From: Clostridia bacterium
GTDB taxonomy: Bacteria; Bacillota; DULZ01
DNA length: 32,380 bases
Assembly: GCA_012512955.1 (NCBI GenBank)
Contig: JAAZDD010000123.1
Coordinates: forward strand, 1 to 32,380
Reading direction: 5' to 3'
Made by a program: the position numbers and the translations under genes. The notes under the pieces were generated by a model that saw only the letters and a program-made list of their open reading frames with translations, was not told where the DNA came from and searched no databases. Positions 24,677 to 32,380 of this stretch are shown one piece after another. Each line of letters begins with the position of its first letter. Positions within the stretch are counted from its first letter, which is position 1.

Positions 24677-27341
24677 TCTGATTCTCCCTCTCCATTACTC
24701 TCATATCATACCAGTTGGGTCCCACTTTTACTTCTACCACCAACGGAACTTGCAACGGCAGAGCATTTTCCATGGCTCCTCCGATTATTTTGGCAGCCAG
24801 GGACAATTCCGCTTCCGGCACCTCGAAAATCAATTCATCATGGACCTGCAGGATCATCTCTGTCTCCATGTCATGAGCTCTCAGCTGCTTTTCCACCTCA
24901 ATCATAGCCAGTTTGATAATATCGGCAGCCGTTCCCTGGATGGGTGTATTCATGGCCGTTCGTTCCCCGAAGGCCCGGATATTGCGATTGGAACTGAACA
25001 GATCCGGCAAGTATCGCCTGCGATTCAAAAGAGTGGCCACATAACCTTTTTCCTTGGCTTCCAGGATGACCCGGTCAATATAGTTCTTCACTCCGGGATA
25101 GCGGGAAAAGTAGAGATCGATATATTTTCCCGCTTCTTTCCTGGAAATGCCCAGATCCCTGCTCAAACCATAATCACTGATCCCATAAACAATCCCGAAG
25201 TTGACTGCTTTGGCCTGTCGCCGCATTTCGGGGGTCACTTCTTCAATGGCTACCCCAAAGACTTCGCTGGCTGTACGGGTATGAATATCTTGTCCTTTAA
25301 TAAAAGCATCGATCAGATTGGCATCTCCGGAAATGTGAGCCAGCACCCGCAATTCAATCTGGGAATAATCAGCGGCCAGAATAAGCCTTCCCTTCCCGGA
25401 GGGGATAAATGCTTTCCGGATTAAACGGCCCAGTTCCAACCGGATAGGGATATTCTGCAAGTTGGGCTCCTGACTGCTGAGGCGACCGGTGGCCGTAACT
25501 GTTTGATTAAAGGTCGTATGTACTTTTCCTGTCTGAGGGTCCGCCAAGGACCTTAGTCCCTCAATATAGGTGCTTTGTAGCTTAACCAATTGCCGGTAGT
25601 GAAGTATATTGGCTACAATGGGATGGCGCGGGGCCAGTTCCTCCAAGACCTCCGCATTGGTAGAATAACCCGTTTTCGTCTTTTTCACGGGAGGTAGACC
25701 CAGCTTATCAAACAGAATCCTTCCCAACTGCTTAGGCGAATTGATATTAAACTCTTCTCCGGCCAATAGATAAATATCTTTCGTAACCTGGTCAATGCTT
25801 TGGGCCAGCCGGCTGCCCATTTCCTCCAACTGGGGCAGGTCAAGCTTGACTCCCCTGGCTTCCATGGCCGCCAAAATTCCCACCAGGGGCAGTTCAACCT
25901 GCCGGTATAACTCCAGCATTTCCGTTTCCTTCAGCTTTTCCAGTAAAACGGGATGGAGGCGGAAAATCTGGGCAGCTTTTCCGGCAGCAGCAAGGGCGGG
26001 GCTTTCTCCAGCCACCAGGGGCAAATTCAAGTGTTCCAGCACTATTTGCTCCAGAGTCTGCTGACCTGCGCCGGGGTTCAGCAAATAAGCTGCCACCATG
26101 GTATCCCCGGCTAATTCAAACAGGGGAAAATTCCTGTAACGGCAAAAAGCTAACAACTGCTTCCCATCATGAAGGATCAATTGCCTGCCGGTCCCTCCCA
26201 GGAACTCTTTTAGAAAATCCAATACCAGGCCTTCTTCACCGGGCTTTAATTCATAGCCAAGGGCCTGCTCTTTGCCGGCAATACCAACGGCTTTGAGACT
26301 GCCTTTCAGGTAATGGGAACCCTCAATATCCCATTCCACCGCCAGGTAAGTTTGCTCGGCCAATTCCAGGCAACAATCCTTAAAATCCTGAAGGGTCATC
26401 AATTCCCTGACATTGCTTCCCTCTTGACCCGGTTCTTCGGCTACAGGTGATTGCTGGGTTTCTTTCATTTCCGCCAGAACGCCGGGTACCAGGCTATTAA
26501 ACTCCAGTTCTTTATATAAATCCAGTAAAGCAGGGTAATCGGGTTTTTGGTAGAGACATTCGTCAAAACAGAAATCTAGCGGTGCATCGCAAACGATGGT
26601 AGCCAGTTTTTTGCTTAACAAAGCTTGTTCTCGATATTGATCAAGGTTTTCCCGCAGTTTGGGACCGTTGATTTGCTCTATATTTGCCAGTACCTGCTCA
26701 AGATCGCCAAACTCTTTAATTAGCTTTACCGCCGTCTTTTCTCCCACTCCCGGAACGCCTGGAATGTTATCGGAACTGTCGCCCATCAAACCTTTTACAT
26801 CAATTAACTGGGCCGGTGTCAGCCCATATTTTTCTTGGATTGCATTTTCATCGTAGCTATCTATTTGGCTGATGCCTTTTCTGGTAAGCAGCACTTTAGT
26901 TCGACCGGATACCAAGTGCAGGGCGTCCCTGTCCCCGGTCAAGATCAGTACTTCGAAACCTAAACCCTCTGCCTTTTTGGCCAAGGTTCCGATTAAATCA
27001 TCGGCCTCATAATTATCCAGCTCATAACTGGGGATCCGTAACGCTGCCAGCAGGTCTTTGATGATGGCAAACTGGGGTGCCAGTTCGGGGGGTGTTGCCT
27101 TACGATGCCCTTTATAAGCCGCATATTGCTCCGTGCGGAAAGTAACCCGTCCCTTGTCAAAGGCAACACCGATATAATCGATGGGTTCACTGGCCAATAT
27201 TTTAAGTAACATGGTCAAAAAACCATAGGCAGCGTTGGTATAAACTCCTTGGCGGTTGGTCAACAGTGGTAGCGCGTAAAAAGCCCGATGGGCCAGGCTG
27301 CTGCCGTCAATGATTAATAACCGCTTTCCTTTATAGGTCAA
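24669..27341 (-). CDS. polA: DNA polymerase I
   Basis: 890 aa; 5'-nuclease 'LLIIDGSSLAHRAFYALP', polymerase motifs 'DYSQIELRVLAHISGD', 'RRQAKAVNFGIVYGISDYGLS', 'LQVHDELIFE'. Confidence 0.97.
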   Translation of the reverse strand: MTYKGKRLLIIDGSSLAHRAFYALPLLTNRQGVYTNAAYGFLTMLLKILASEPIDYIGVAFDKGRVTFRTEQYAAYKGHRKATPPELAPQFAIIKDLLAALRIPSYELDNYEADDLIGTLAKKAEGLGFEVLILTGDRDALHLVSGRTKVLLTRKGISQIDSYDENAIQEKYGLTPAQLIDVKGLMGDSSDNIPGVPGVGEKTAVKLIKEFGDLEQVLANIEQINGPKLRENLDQYREQALLSKKLATIVCDAPLDFCFDECLYQKPDYPALLDLYKELEFNSLVPGVLAEMKETQQSPVAEEPGQEGSNVRELMTLQDFKDCCLELAEQTYLAVEWDIEGSHYLKGSLKAVGIAGKEQALGYELKPGEEGLVLDFLKEFLGGTGRQLILHDGKQLLAFCRYRNFPLFELAGDTMVAAYLLNPGAGQQTLEQIVLEHLNLPLVAGESPALAAAGKAAQIFRLHPVLLEKLKETEMLELYRQVELPLVGILAAMEARGVKLDLPQLEEMGSRLAQSIDQVTKDIYLLAGEEFNINSPKQLGRILFDKLGLPPVKKTKTGYSTNAEVLEELAPRHPIVANILHYRQLVKLQSTYIEGLRSLADPQTGKVHTTFNQTVTATGRLSSQEPNLQNIPIRLELGRLIRKAFIPSGKGRLILAADYSQIELRVLAHISGDANLIDAFIKGQDIHTRTASEVFGVAIEEVTPEMRRQAKAVNFGIVYGISDYGLSRDLGISRKEAGKYIDLYFSRYPGVKNYIDRVILEAKEKGYVATLLNRRRYLPDLFSSNRNIRAFGERTAMNTPIQGTAADIIKLAMIEVEKQLRAHDMETEMILQVHDELIFEVPEAELSLAAKIIGGAMENALPLQVPLVVEVKVGPNWYDMRVMERENQNA

Positions 27342-27384
27342 GGTAAGTCCCCCTTACATTTCATTCAAAATTTATGCCCAAAAT

Positions 27385-27425
27385 GAAAATTCGGTATGCA
27401 AGAATTAATCTCCTGCATACCAAAT
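27385..27425 (-). terminator. Possible terminator between the anti-sigma gene and polA
   Basis: Minus strand GGTATGCA-ggagattaattct-TGCATACC followed by GAATTTTCATTTT. Confidence 0.5.
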
Positions 27426-27443
27426 ATTAGTTACTAGATTACT

Positions 27444-28682
27444 TTATTTCACCAGTATCACCTTAATAGAGGTAGGCCCATGTTCAGCTTCCAATTCAGT
27501 TATCTGCGCCGCTATCTTCTCCACTTCCTCTGTTACGGCGGATAACTCTTGTCGCCAAGCCTCCATGTTTTCCGGAGTGCCTCCGTTACTGATCAATGCC
27601 CTCAATTCAATTTGCTGCTGAACCAACTCTCTTTTCCCGCTAATCAAAGCAGCTATTTTCCTGCCCAAATCCGGATCCGAAGCAGTTTCCCCGGTTACAT
27701 GTCCCAGACCTTTGAGTTCCTCCAATACCTCTCCTTGTTGGGATATGGGTACAACAACCTCCAAGAGTAACACCTGGTCATTTTCCTGGGACAATACCTC
27801 CAATTGGTGAACTTGGGCAATCCTTTCTATGGCTTTATGGGTCTGTGACAAATCCTGGGTCTTTAACTCCAGTTCCAGTCGCAGCCCCTGCCCGGGAGGT
27901 AAGACACTCATAGTCATCATTCTGCTCGCTTCCGCTTTAGCTTTCTCATCCTCAAGGGGTGAAGCTTGACCGGCTTTACCTGCTCCTACAGATGCAATAG
28001 ATATTTCTTCCGCTTCAGCCGGGGTACTTCCCACACCGTAGTCGTATTGTCCGGTCAGACTAACCTGCTCTGGTGGCGCAGTCTCCTTACCGTTTTCACC
28101 GGGCAACAGTTGCCCGGCTGGGTCCGGAACCACATCAGCATCTACGCCGCCGGTACCCCCCTCCAAGGTCTCTTGAGGAATACTTAACGAAGCCTGTTCC
28201 TCAGGAGGTATCCCCGCTTCCGGCGCTGCCATCGTAAAAGGCTCTGCCATTAATTCTTCCTTAACAGCATCCCTTTCCTCGGAAGCGGGCATTTCCATGG
28301 CAATTTCCTGGGTTCCGGCAGTATCCGCCGGGAATTTGGCCAAACCACCGTCAAACAGGAAGTTCCACGACCCTAATAACAATAAAAGACCGGCTGCTAC
28401 GGCACCAAAGGAATACCATTTAACTCTTTTAATCCTGGAAACAGGATTACTAACCCCTTCGTTCAATAATCTCTCTTTAACCCGTTCTTTAATAATTCCC
28501 GGAGGAGGCTCTATTTCACTCAAGGAGCGCATGATTGTAGCAGTTATGAGTAATTCCGTATATTCTTTATTGCAAACCTGACATGTCTGCAGGTGATGCT
28601 GAATCTGCCGTCCTTGATCCGAGTCCAGTTCCTCATCAATATAAGCTGACAGGTTCTCTTGGACAAATCCACAATCAATCAT
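27444..28682 (-). CDS. Zinc-finger anti-sigma factor with transmembrane segment and extracellular DUF4349-like domain
   Basis: N-terminal 'CGFVQENLSAYIDEELDSDQGRQIQHHLQTCQVC' (HxxxCxxC), TM 'WYSFGAVAAGLLLLLGSWNFLF', Pro/Glu-rich linker, C-terminal coiled-coil domain; lies next to the ECF sigma gene. Confidence 0.85.
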   Translation of the reverse strand: MIDCGFVQENLSAYIDEELDSDQGRQIQHHLQTCQVCNKEYTELLITATIMRSLSEIEPPPGIIKERVKERLLNEGVSNPVSRIKRVKWYSFGAVAAGLLLLLGSWNFLFDGGLAKFPADTAGTQEIAMEMPASEERDAVKEELMAEPFTMAAPEAGIPPEEQASLSIPQETLEGGTGGVDADVVPDPAGQLLPGENGKETAPPEQVSLTGQYDYGVGSTPAEAEEISIASVGAGKAGQASPLEDEKAKAEASRMMTMSVLPPGQGLRLELELKTQDLSQTHKAIERIAQVHQLEVLSQENDQVLLLEVVVPISQQGEVLEELKGLGHVTGETASDPDLGRKIAALISGKRELVQQQIELRALISNGGTPENMEAWRQELSAVTEEVEKIAAQITELEAEHGPTSIKVILVK

Positions 28683-28696
28683 GCTTCTCCCTCCCT

Positions 28697-29299
28697 TCAT
28701 TCCACTAGACGTGAGGTCCCTTCAAAAAGTTCCTTATTGCCGGCGATTAGATCTCTCATGGCCTTTCTGGCTCTGTTGATCCTGGATTTAACAGTACCTA
28801 ATGAGCATTGCAGAATGTTAGCTATTTCTTCATACGTGAAACCTTGAATCTCCCTCAGTACCAGTACCTGCCGGTACTCAGGTATTAATTGATTTAATAA
28901 TTCTTGAATAGTCTCTTGCAACTCCTTACTCTCATAGATCCGCTCAGGGGCGAGAGACCAATCCTCCTGCTCCCTGTTAATATACCCATCATCGGTAGCA
29001 ATAGGACTGTCAAGGGAAACAACGCTCTGTTTTTTCCGTTTCCGCAGCTCATCCCGGCAAACATTGGCGACAATATGATAAATCCAAGTCTTGAAAGAGG
29101 CTTCTCCTCTAAAGCGACCAATGGCTTTAAAGGCCCTGACAAAGGCCTCCTGAGCCAAGTCGCAGGCGTCTTCGGGATTGCCCATAAAACGATAAGCAAC
29201 TGTATATACTTGTTTTTGATAAATAGTTACCAATTCTCCAAAGGCCTCTACATCGCCGTTTTGGGATCTTGCAATAAGCTTTGTTTCATCGCGTTCCAC
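28697..29299 (-). CDS. ECF RNA polymerase sigma factor (SigW-like)
   Basis: 'YTVAYRFMGNPEDACDLAQEAFVRAFKAIGRFRGEASFKTWIYHIVANVCRDELRKRKK' (region 2), 'LIPEYRQVLVLREIQGFTYEEIANILQCSLGTVKSRINRARKAMRDLI' (region 4). Confidence 0.95.
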   Translation of the reverse strand: MERDETKLIARSQNGDVEAFGELVTIYQKQVYTVAYRFMGNPEDACDLAQEAFVRAFKAIGRFRGEASFKTWIYHIVANVCRDELRKRKKQSVVSLDSPIATDDGYINREQEDWSLAPERIYESKELQETIQELLNQLIPEYRQVLVLREIQGFTYEEIANILQCSLGTVKSRINRARKAMRDLIAGNKELFEGTSRLVE

Positions 29300-29342
29300 G
29301 GCCCGGCCTCCTTCACTATTCGTACTCTCTCAAACCAATCCT

Positions 29343-29381
29343 TTTGGACTAACTGTCATTATATCACAGGGCCAGTCCAAA
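29343..29381 (-). promoter_or_regulatory. Candidate promoter (-10 TATAAT, minus strand 29358-29363) flanked by an 8-bp inverted repeat
   Basis: TTTGGACT (29343-29350) / AGTCCAAA (29374-29381) around the putative -10 box upstream of the sigma gene. Confidence 0.45.
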
Positions 29382-29420
29382 CTAAATAGCCAATCAGGAA
29401 TGCCAAAGAACACCTGGCAA

Positions 29421-29446
29421 AGAAAAAATGACCAGTTGACGGTCAC
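29421..29446 (-). terminator. Weak terminator of the ArsR gene
   Basis: Minus strand TGACC-gtcaact-GGTCATTTTTTC at the stop codon. Confidence 0.55.
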
Positions 29447-29817
29447 TCATGACGAATGTGATCCAGTCCCTGGTCAAAAAGGAGTACAATATGCTCATCA
29501 TCCAATGAATAATAGACATTTTTGCCGGACTTGCGGAATTTAACCAAGCGTAAATTTCGCAGTACCCGCAATTGGTGGGACACCGCAGATTGGCTCATCC
29601 CCAGCACACAAGACAGATCGCAGACACACAGTTCCTCATGACGGAGAGCTTGGATAATCCTAATCCTGGTAGGATCCCCCAAAGCCCTGAAGGTGTCCGC
29701 CAGTTTGTTCACTTCATCGTCCGTCAATTGTTGTTTTTTTGCTTTAAGGACAGCTTCCTGGTCAAAACAAAATTCTTCACAAAGGGGTACCTCTATAGAG
29801 GACAAACAGCTCACCAC
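29443..29817 (-). CDS. ArsR/SmtB family metal-responsive repressor, CadC-like
   Basis: 'LADTFRALGDPTRIRIIQAL', ELCVCDL metal-site motif, 'MSQSAVSHQLRVLRNLRLVKFRKSGKNVYYSLDDEHI'; N-terminal CEEFCFD. Confidence 0.92.
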   Translation of the reverse strand: MVSCLSSIEVPLCEEFCFDQEAVLKAKKQQLTDDEVNKLADTFRALGDPTRIRIIQALRHEELCVCDLSCVLGMSQSAVSHQLRVLRNLRLVKFRKSGKNVYYSLDDEHIVLLFDQGLDHIRHE

Positions 29818-29859
29818 CTACGGATCCTGTTGTAGCTCCTGCACTACCCTTATTATACC

Positions 29860-30645
29860 TTATTTACCCCTAAAAGTTGCCGCCCTCTTTTCCAAAAATG
29901 CCGTAGCCCCTTCATTTTTGTCCTCGGTATCCATCGTTAAACCAAATAACCGGGCCTCCAGTTCCTGACCTTCCCGGAGGGGCAATTCCCAGCCTTTATC
30001 AATGGCTTCCTTAGCTAGCCTTACTGCAATGGGTGCTCTGGTCAAGATCACCTCTGCCAGCTTGATGGCCTCCTCCAGGGCTCGTCCTTGGGGTACCAGC
30101 CGGTCCACCAGACCGATCCGGTAGGCTTCGGCTGCATCAATGGTCTCTCCGGAAAAGATCAGCTCTTTAGCTTTGCCCAACCCAACCAGCCTGGGCAATC
30201 TCTGGGTGCCACCGTAGCCGGGCATTACGCCCAGATTCACTTCCGGCTGCCCCAGTTTGGCATTTTCCGCGGCAACCCGGATATCGCAAGCCATGGCTAG
30301 CTCGCAGCCACCACCCAAAGCAAAACCGTTAATAGCCGCAATGACGGGCATTTTCAAAGCAGCGATCTTATCAAAGATCTGCTGGCCCCACTCGGCCATT
30401 TTCCGCCCTTCTTCTTGCTTCAGGTGAGGAAACTGGCGAATATCAGCACCGGCTACAAAGGCCTTTTCCCCCGCACCGGTAATGATCAAGGCCCAGACAT
30501 CCTCACTACCGCTTAATTCATCTACAGTATTTTCCAGTTCAATCAAGACCTCTTTGGTCAGGGGATTGACCGGAGGGTTATTGATGGTGATAATCGCCAA
30601 TCTGTCCCGTATTTCCAATTCCACCAATTTAGCCTGATTGCTCAT
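29860..30645 (-). CDS. Enoyl-CoA hydratase/isomerase (crotonase) family protein
   Basis: 'ITINNPPVNPLTKEVLIEL', 'AFVAGADIRQF', 'AAINGFALGGGCELAMACDIRVAAENAKLGQPEVNLGVMPGYGGTQRLPRLVG'. Start trimmed to 30645. Confidence 0.93.
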   Translation of the reverse strand: MSNQAKLVELEIRDRLAIITINNPPVNPLTKEVLIELENTVDELSGSEDVWALIITGAGEKAFVAGADIRQFPHLKQEEGRKMAEWGQQIFDKIAALKMPVIAAINGFALGGGCELAMACDIRVAAENAKLGQPEVNLGVMPGYGGTQRLPRLVGLGKAKELIFSGETIDAAEAYRIGLVDRLVPQGRALEEAIKLAEVILTRAPIAVRLAKEAIDKGWELPLREGQELEARLFGLTMDTEDKNEGATAFLEKRAATFRGK

Positions 30646-30819
30646 TGCACCTAGTCCTCCTTCTGTTTTACTGAACAGTCTGATAGAATAGAATTCTCGA
30701 AAAACTATAAAAAACCTTTTTCTGCCGGAGTTTTTTAGTTTGGGTTGCGAAGTTATTCTTAAATAGTTAAACTTATAATGGTAACCAGAATTCTTTGTAT
30801 CTTGAGGCAGGGAGAAATT

Positions 30820-31398
30820 ATGTTGTTTGTTTGTCTGGGAGACAGCATCACTTATGGATATCCTTACGGACCGGCTTCTTCTTGGGTATACCTGTCCCAG
30901 GCTTCCGTAAACGTAACGTTGGTCAATAAAGGCCATAACGGGGATACCCTGGGAGACATGCTGTCCAGATTTAAATCGGATGTATTAGCGTTGACACCTA
31001 CGGATGTACTTGTAATGGGTGGAACTAACGATGCCTGGAATTCCATACCTTTAAGAACTGTGCAAGAAAATGTAACGACCATGTTTAATATGGCCCGCGC
31101 CAATCACATCAGATTTCATTTGGGACTGCCCATACCCATCAATATTCATGCCTTTGACGACCCATATCTTGAGCAGGCGATCAGGACCGCTCCCTTTCTG
31201 GACCGCTACCGGGATTGGATGCGCCTCTTTGCCGCAAAAAATAAGGTGAATTTAGTCGATTTTTATACACCGATGCTGGGTTCCGACGGCACCGCCAATC
31301 CGGATTATTATTCAGATTCCGGCCATCCCAATCGTAAAGGTTACCGGATCATGGCTACCACCGTTATCGGGTACCTGCAGAATACCAACCTGTCCTAA
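30820..31398 (+). CDS. SGNH/GDSL-type esterase/lipase
   Basis: Block I 'CLGDSITYGYP', block III 'VMGGTNDAW', block V 'DSGHPNRKGYRIMA'; SD GGGAG before the ATG at 30820. Confidence 0.92.
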   Translation: MLFVCLGDSITYGYPYGPASSWVYLSQASVNVTLVNKGHNGDTLGDMLSRFKSDVLALTPTDVLVMGGTNDAWNSIPLRTVQENVTTMFNMARANHIRFHLGLPIPINIHAFDDPYLEQAIRTAPFLDRYRDWMRLFAAKNKVNLVDFYTPMLGSDGTANPDYYSDSGHPNRKGYRIMATTVIGYLQNTNLS

Positions 31399-31496
31399 CC
31401 GGTATCGACTGGTTGGCTTGGTGCCAATGTACTGCCTTTACTTTTTGGGGCTCCTTATCCACCTCTAAATAAGCATCTGCCTTGCTTGTAAATCCT

Positions 31497-32243
31497 TTAA
31501 TCAGAATTGTAAATGATAATCTGGGCTTTACCCCTATCTTTGGCCAGGTACAATACGGCATCCGCTTTTTTGAAAATGGCTTCATATGATTCTATATCAC
31601 CAACCATAGCGATACCAATGCTGACGGATAAATCAGCATCTTCAGCAGTATTTTTAATCAAAGTACATAATTTCCGGCATTTTTCATTAACAAAGGTAAC
31701 AGAGGGTACATCTTTCATATAGACACAGAACTCGTCTCCGCCAAGACGTCCAAGGATATCGGTGTTTCGAAAGGTTTGCTTCATTACTGCCGCGATATGT
31801 TTTAATGCCTGATTACCGGCCAAATGACCTTGGGTATCATTGATGTTTTTGAAGTTGTCACAGTCCATCAGGATGAAGGCATCTGTAATATGGTTTTCTT
31901 TTTGCTGGAGCCTGGCAATAATCAGGTTTCTTGTTGTGGCCGCGTTATAGAGGCCGGTCATCTCGTCTATTTGTGACTTAATAAGCAGTTCTTCCTTTTC
32001 AGCTATTTCTTCGCTAACATCGATTAGTTTTCCGATGATACATTCTGTTCTTCCTCGAGGGTCGTAGATATAGGAGTTAATCGCCTTGAAAGCCCCCGTT
32101 CTCCCTCCCGGTAAAAGAAGTCTGATAATGTCATCCGGCCAGTCGATGTTGTGTTCGGACAATGCATCTTTCAGAAGGCGGGCTATTTCATCGGTGCTCT
32201 CCGGAGTATCAAACAGCTCATTAAATTTGTCAGATAACCTCAA
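31497..32243 (-). CDS. Diguanylate cyclase (GGDEF) with N-terminal PAS-like region; N-terminus probably disrupted by frameshift
   Basis: 'QIDEMTGLYNAATT', 'FILMDCDNFKNINDTQGHLAGNQAL', 'LGRLGGDEFCVYM', 'LSVSIGIAM', 'KKADAVLYLAKDRGKAQI'. The called TTG start sits inside a PAS-like segment that continues upstream. Confidence 0.82.
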   Translation of the reverse strand: MRLSDKFNELFDTPESTDEIARLLKDALSEHNIDWPDDIIRLLLPGGRTGAFKAINSYIYDPRGRTECIIGKLIDVSEEIAEKEELLIKSQIDEMTGLYNAATTRNLIIARLQQKENHITDAFILMDCDNFKNINDTQGHLAGNQALKHIAAVMKQTFRNTDILGRLGGDEFCVYMKDVPSVTFVNEKCRKLCTLIKNTAEDADLSVSIGIAMVGDIESYEAIFKKADAVLYLAKDRGKAQIIIYNSD

Positions 32244-32380
32244 ACGTTTTTCATTTGGAAAGTATTCATACAGGTACTCGTTGGATATTTGAGACAGGAT
32301 TACATACTTTCGTTTTGTTCTCTCAGTTTGTTACTGACACGTATATGAGCCTTTTGCAATAACGCTAGTCCTTATAATTC

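Noticed and set aside
24615-25424. 269-aa plus-strand ORF
   Set aside because: Antisense to polA, with no family-like motifs; polA on the opposite strand is certain.
1-32380. CRISPR arrays, transposons, integrases, phage or toxin-antitoxin genes
   Set aside because: No regularly spaced direct repeats and no transposase/integrase or toxin-like ORFs among the coding frames.

Overview
This window looks like an ordinary chromosomal segment of a spore-forming, probably anaerobic Firmicute (Clostridia/Peptococcaceae-like, judged from gene content). There is no CRISPR array, no recognisable transposon or phage, and no rRNA.

Gene content in order: an Fe-S/cytochrome b redox module with no catalytic subunit; aconitase; a CAP-domain secreted protein; an Fsr-like MFS transporter; a conserved His/Asp-rich protein; the cotJABC spore-coat operon; a stand-alone pyruvate-kinase C-terminal-like protein; a polar amino acid ABC transporter; an isoprenoid-rich stretch (long-chain polyprenyl diphosphate synthase, divergent GDH-family enzyme, DUF2600/YtpB-type large-terpene synthase, HpnI/GT21-like glycosyltransferase, MenA/UbiA-like prenyltransferase, CPBP protease); a DUF362 protein; tRNA-Leu(GAG); an MctB-like protein; an orphan family-5 solute-binding protein; a nicotinate phosphoribosyltransferase-like protein; a lytic transglycosylase; coaE-mutM-polA; an ECF sigma/anti-sigma pair; a CadC-like ArsR regulator; a crotonase; an SGNH hydrolase; and a GGDEF protein whose N-terminus appears frameshifted.

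The best candidate for something undescribed is the isoprenoid locus (about 11.2-17.6 kb). It places a prenyl diphosphate synthase next to two families known in Bacillus to consume C35 prenyl diphosphate, plus a lipid-type glycosyltransferase with an apparently degenerate QXXRW motif. All functional statements are read from motifs by eye; no database search was run.
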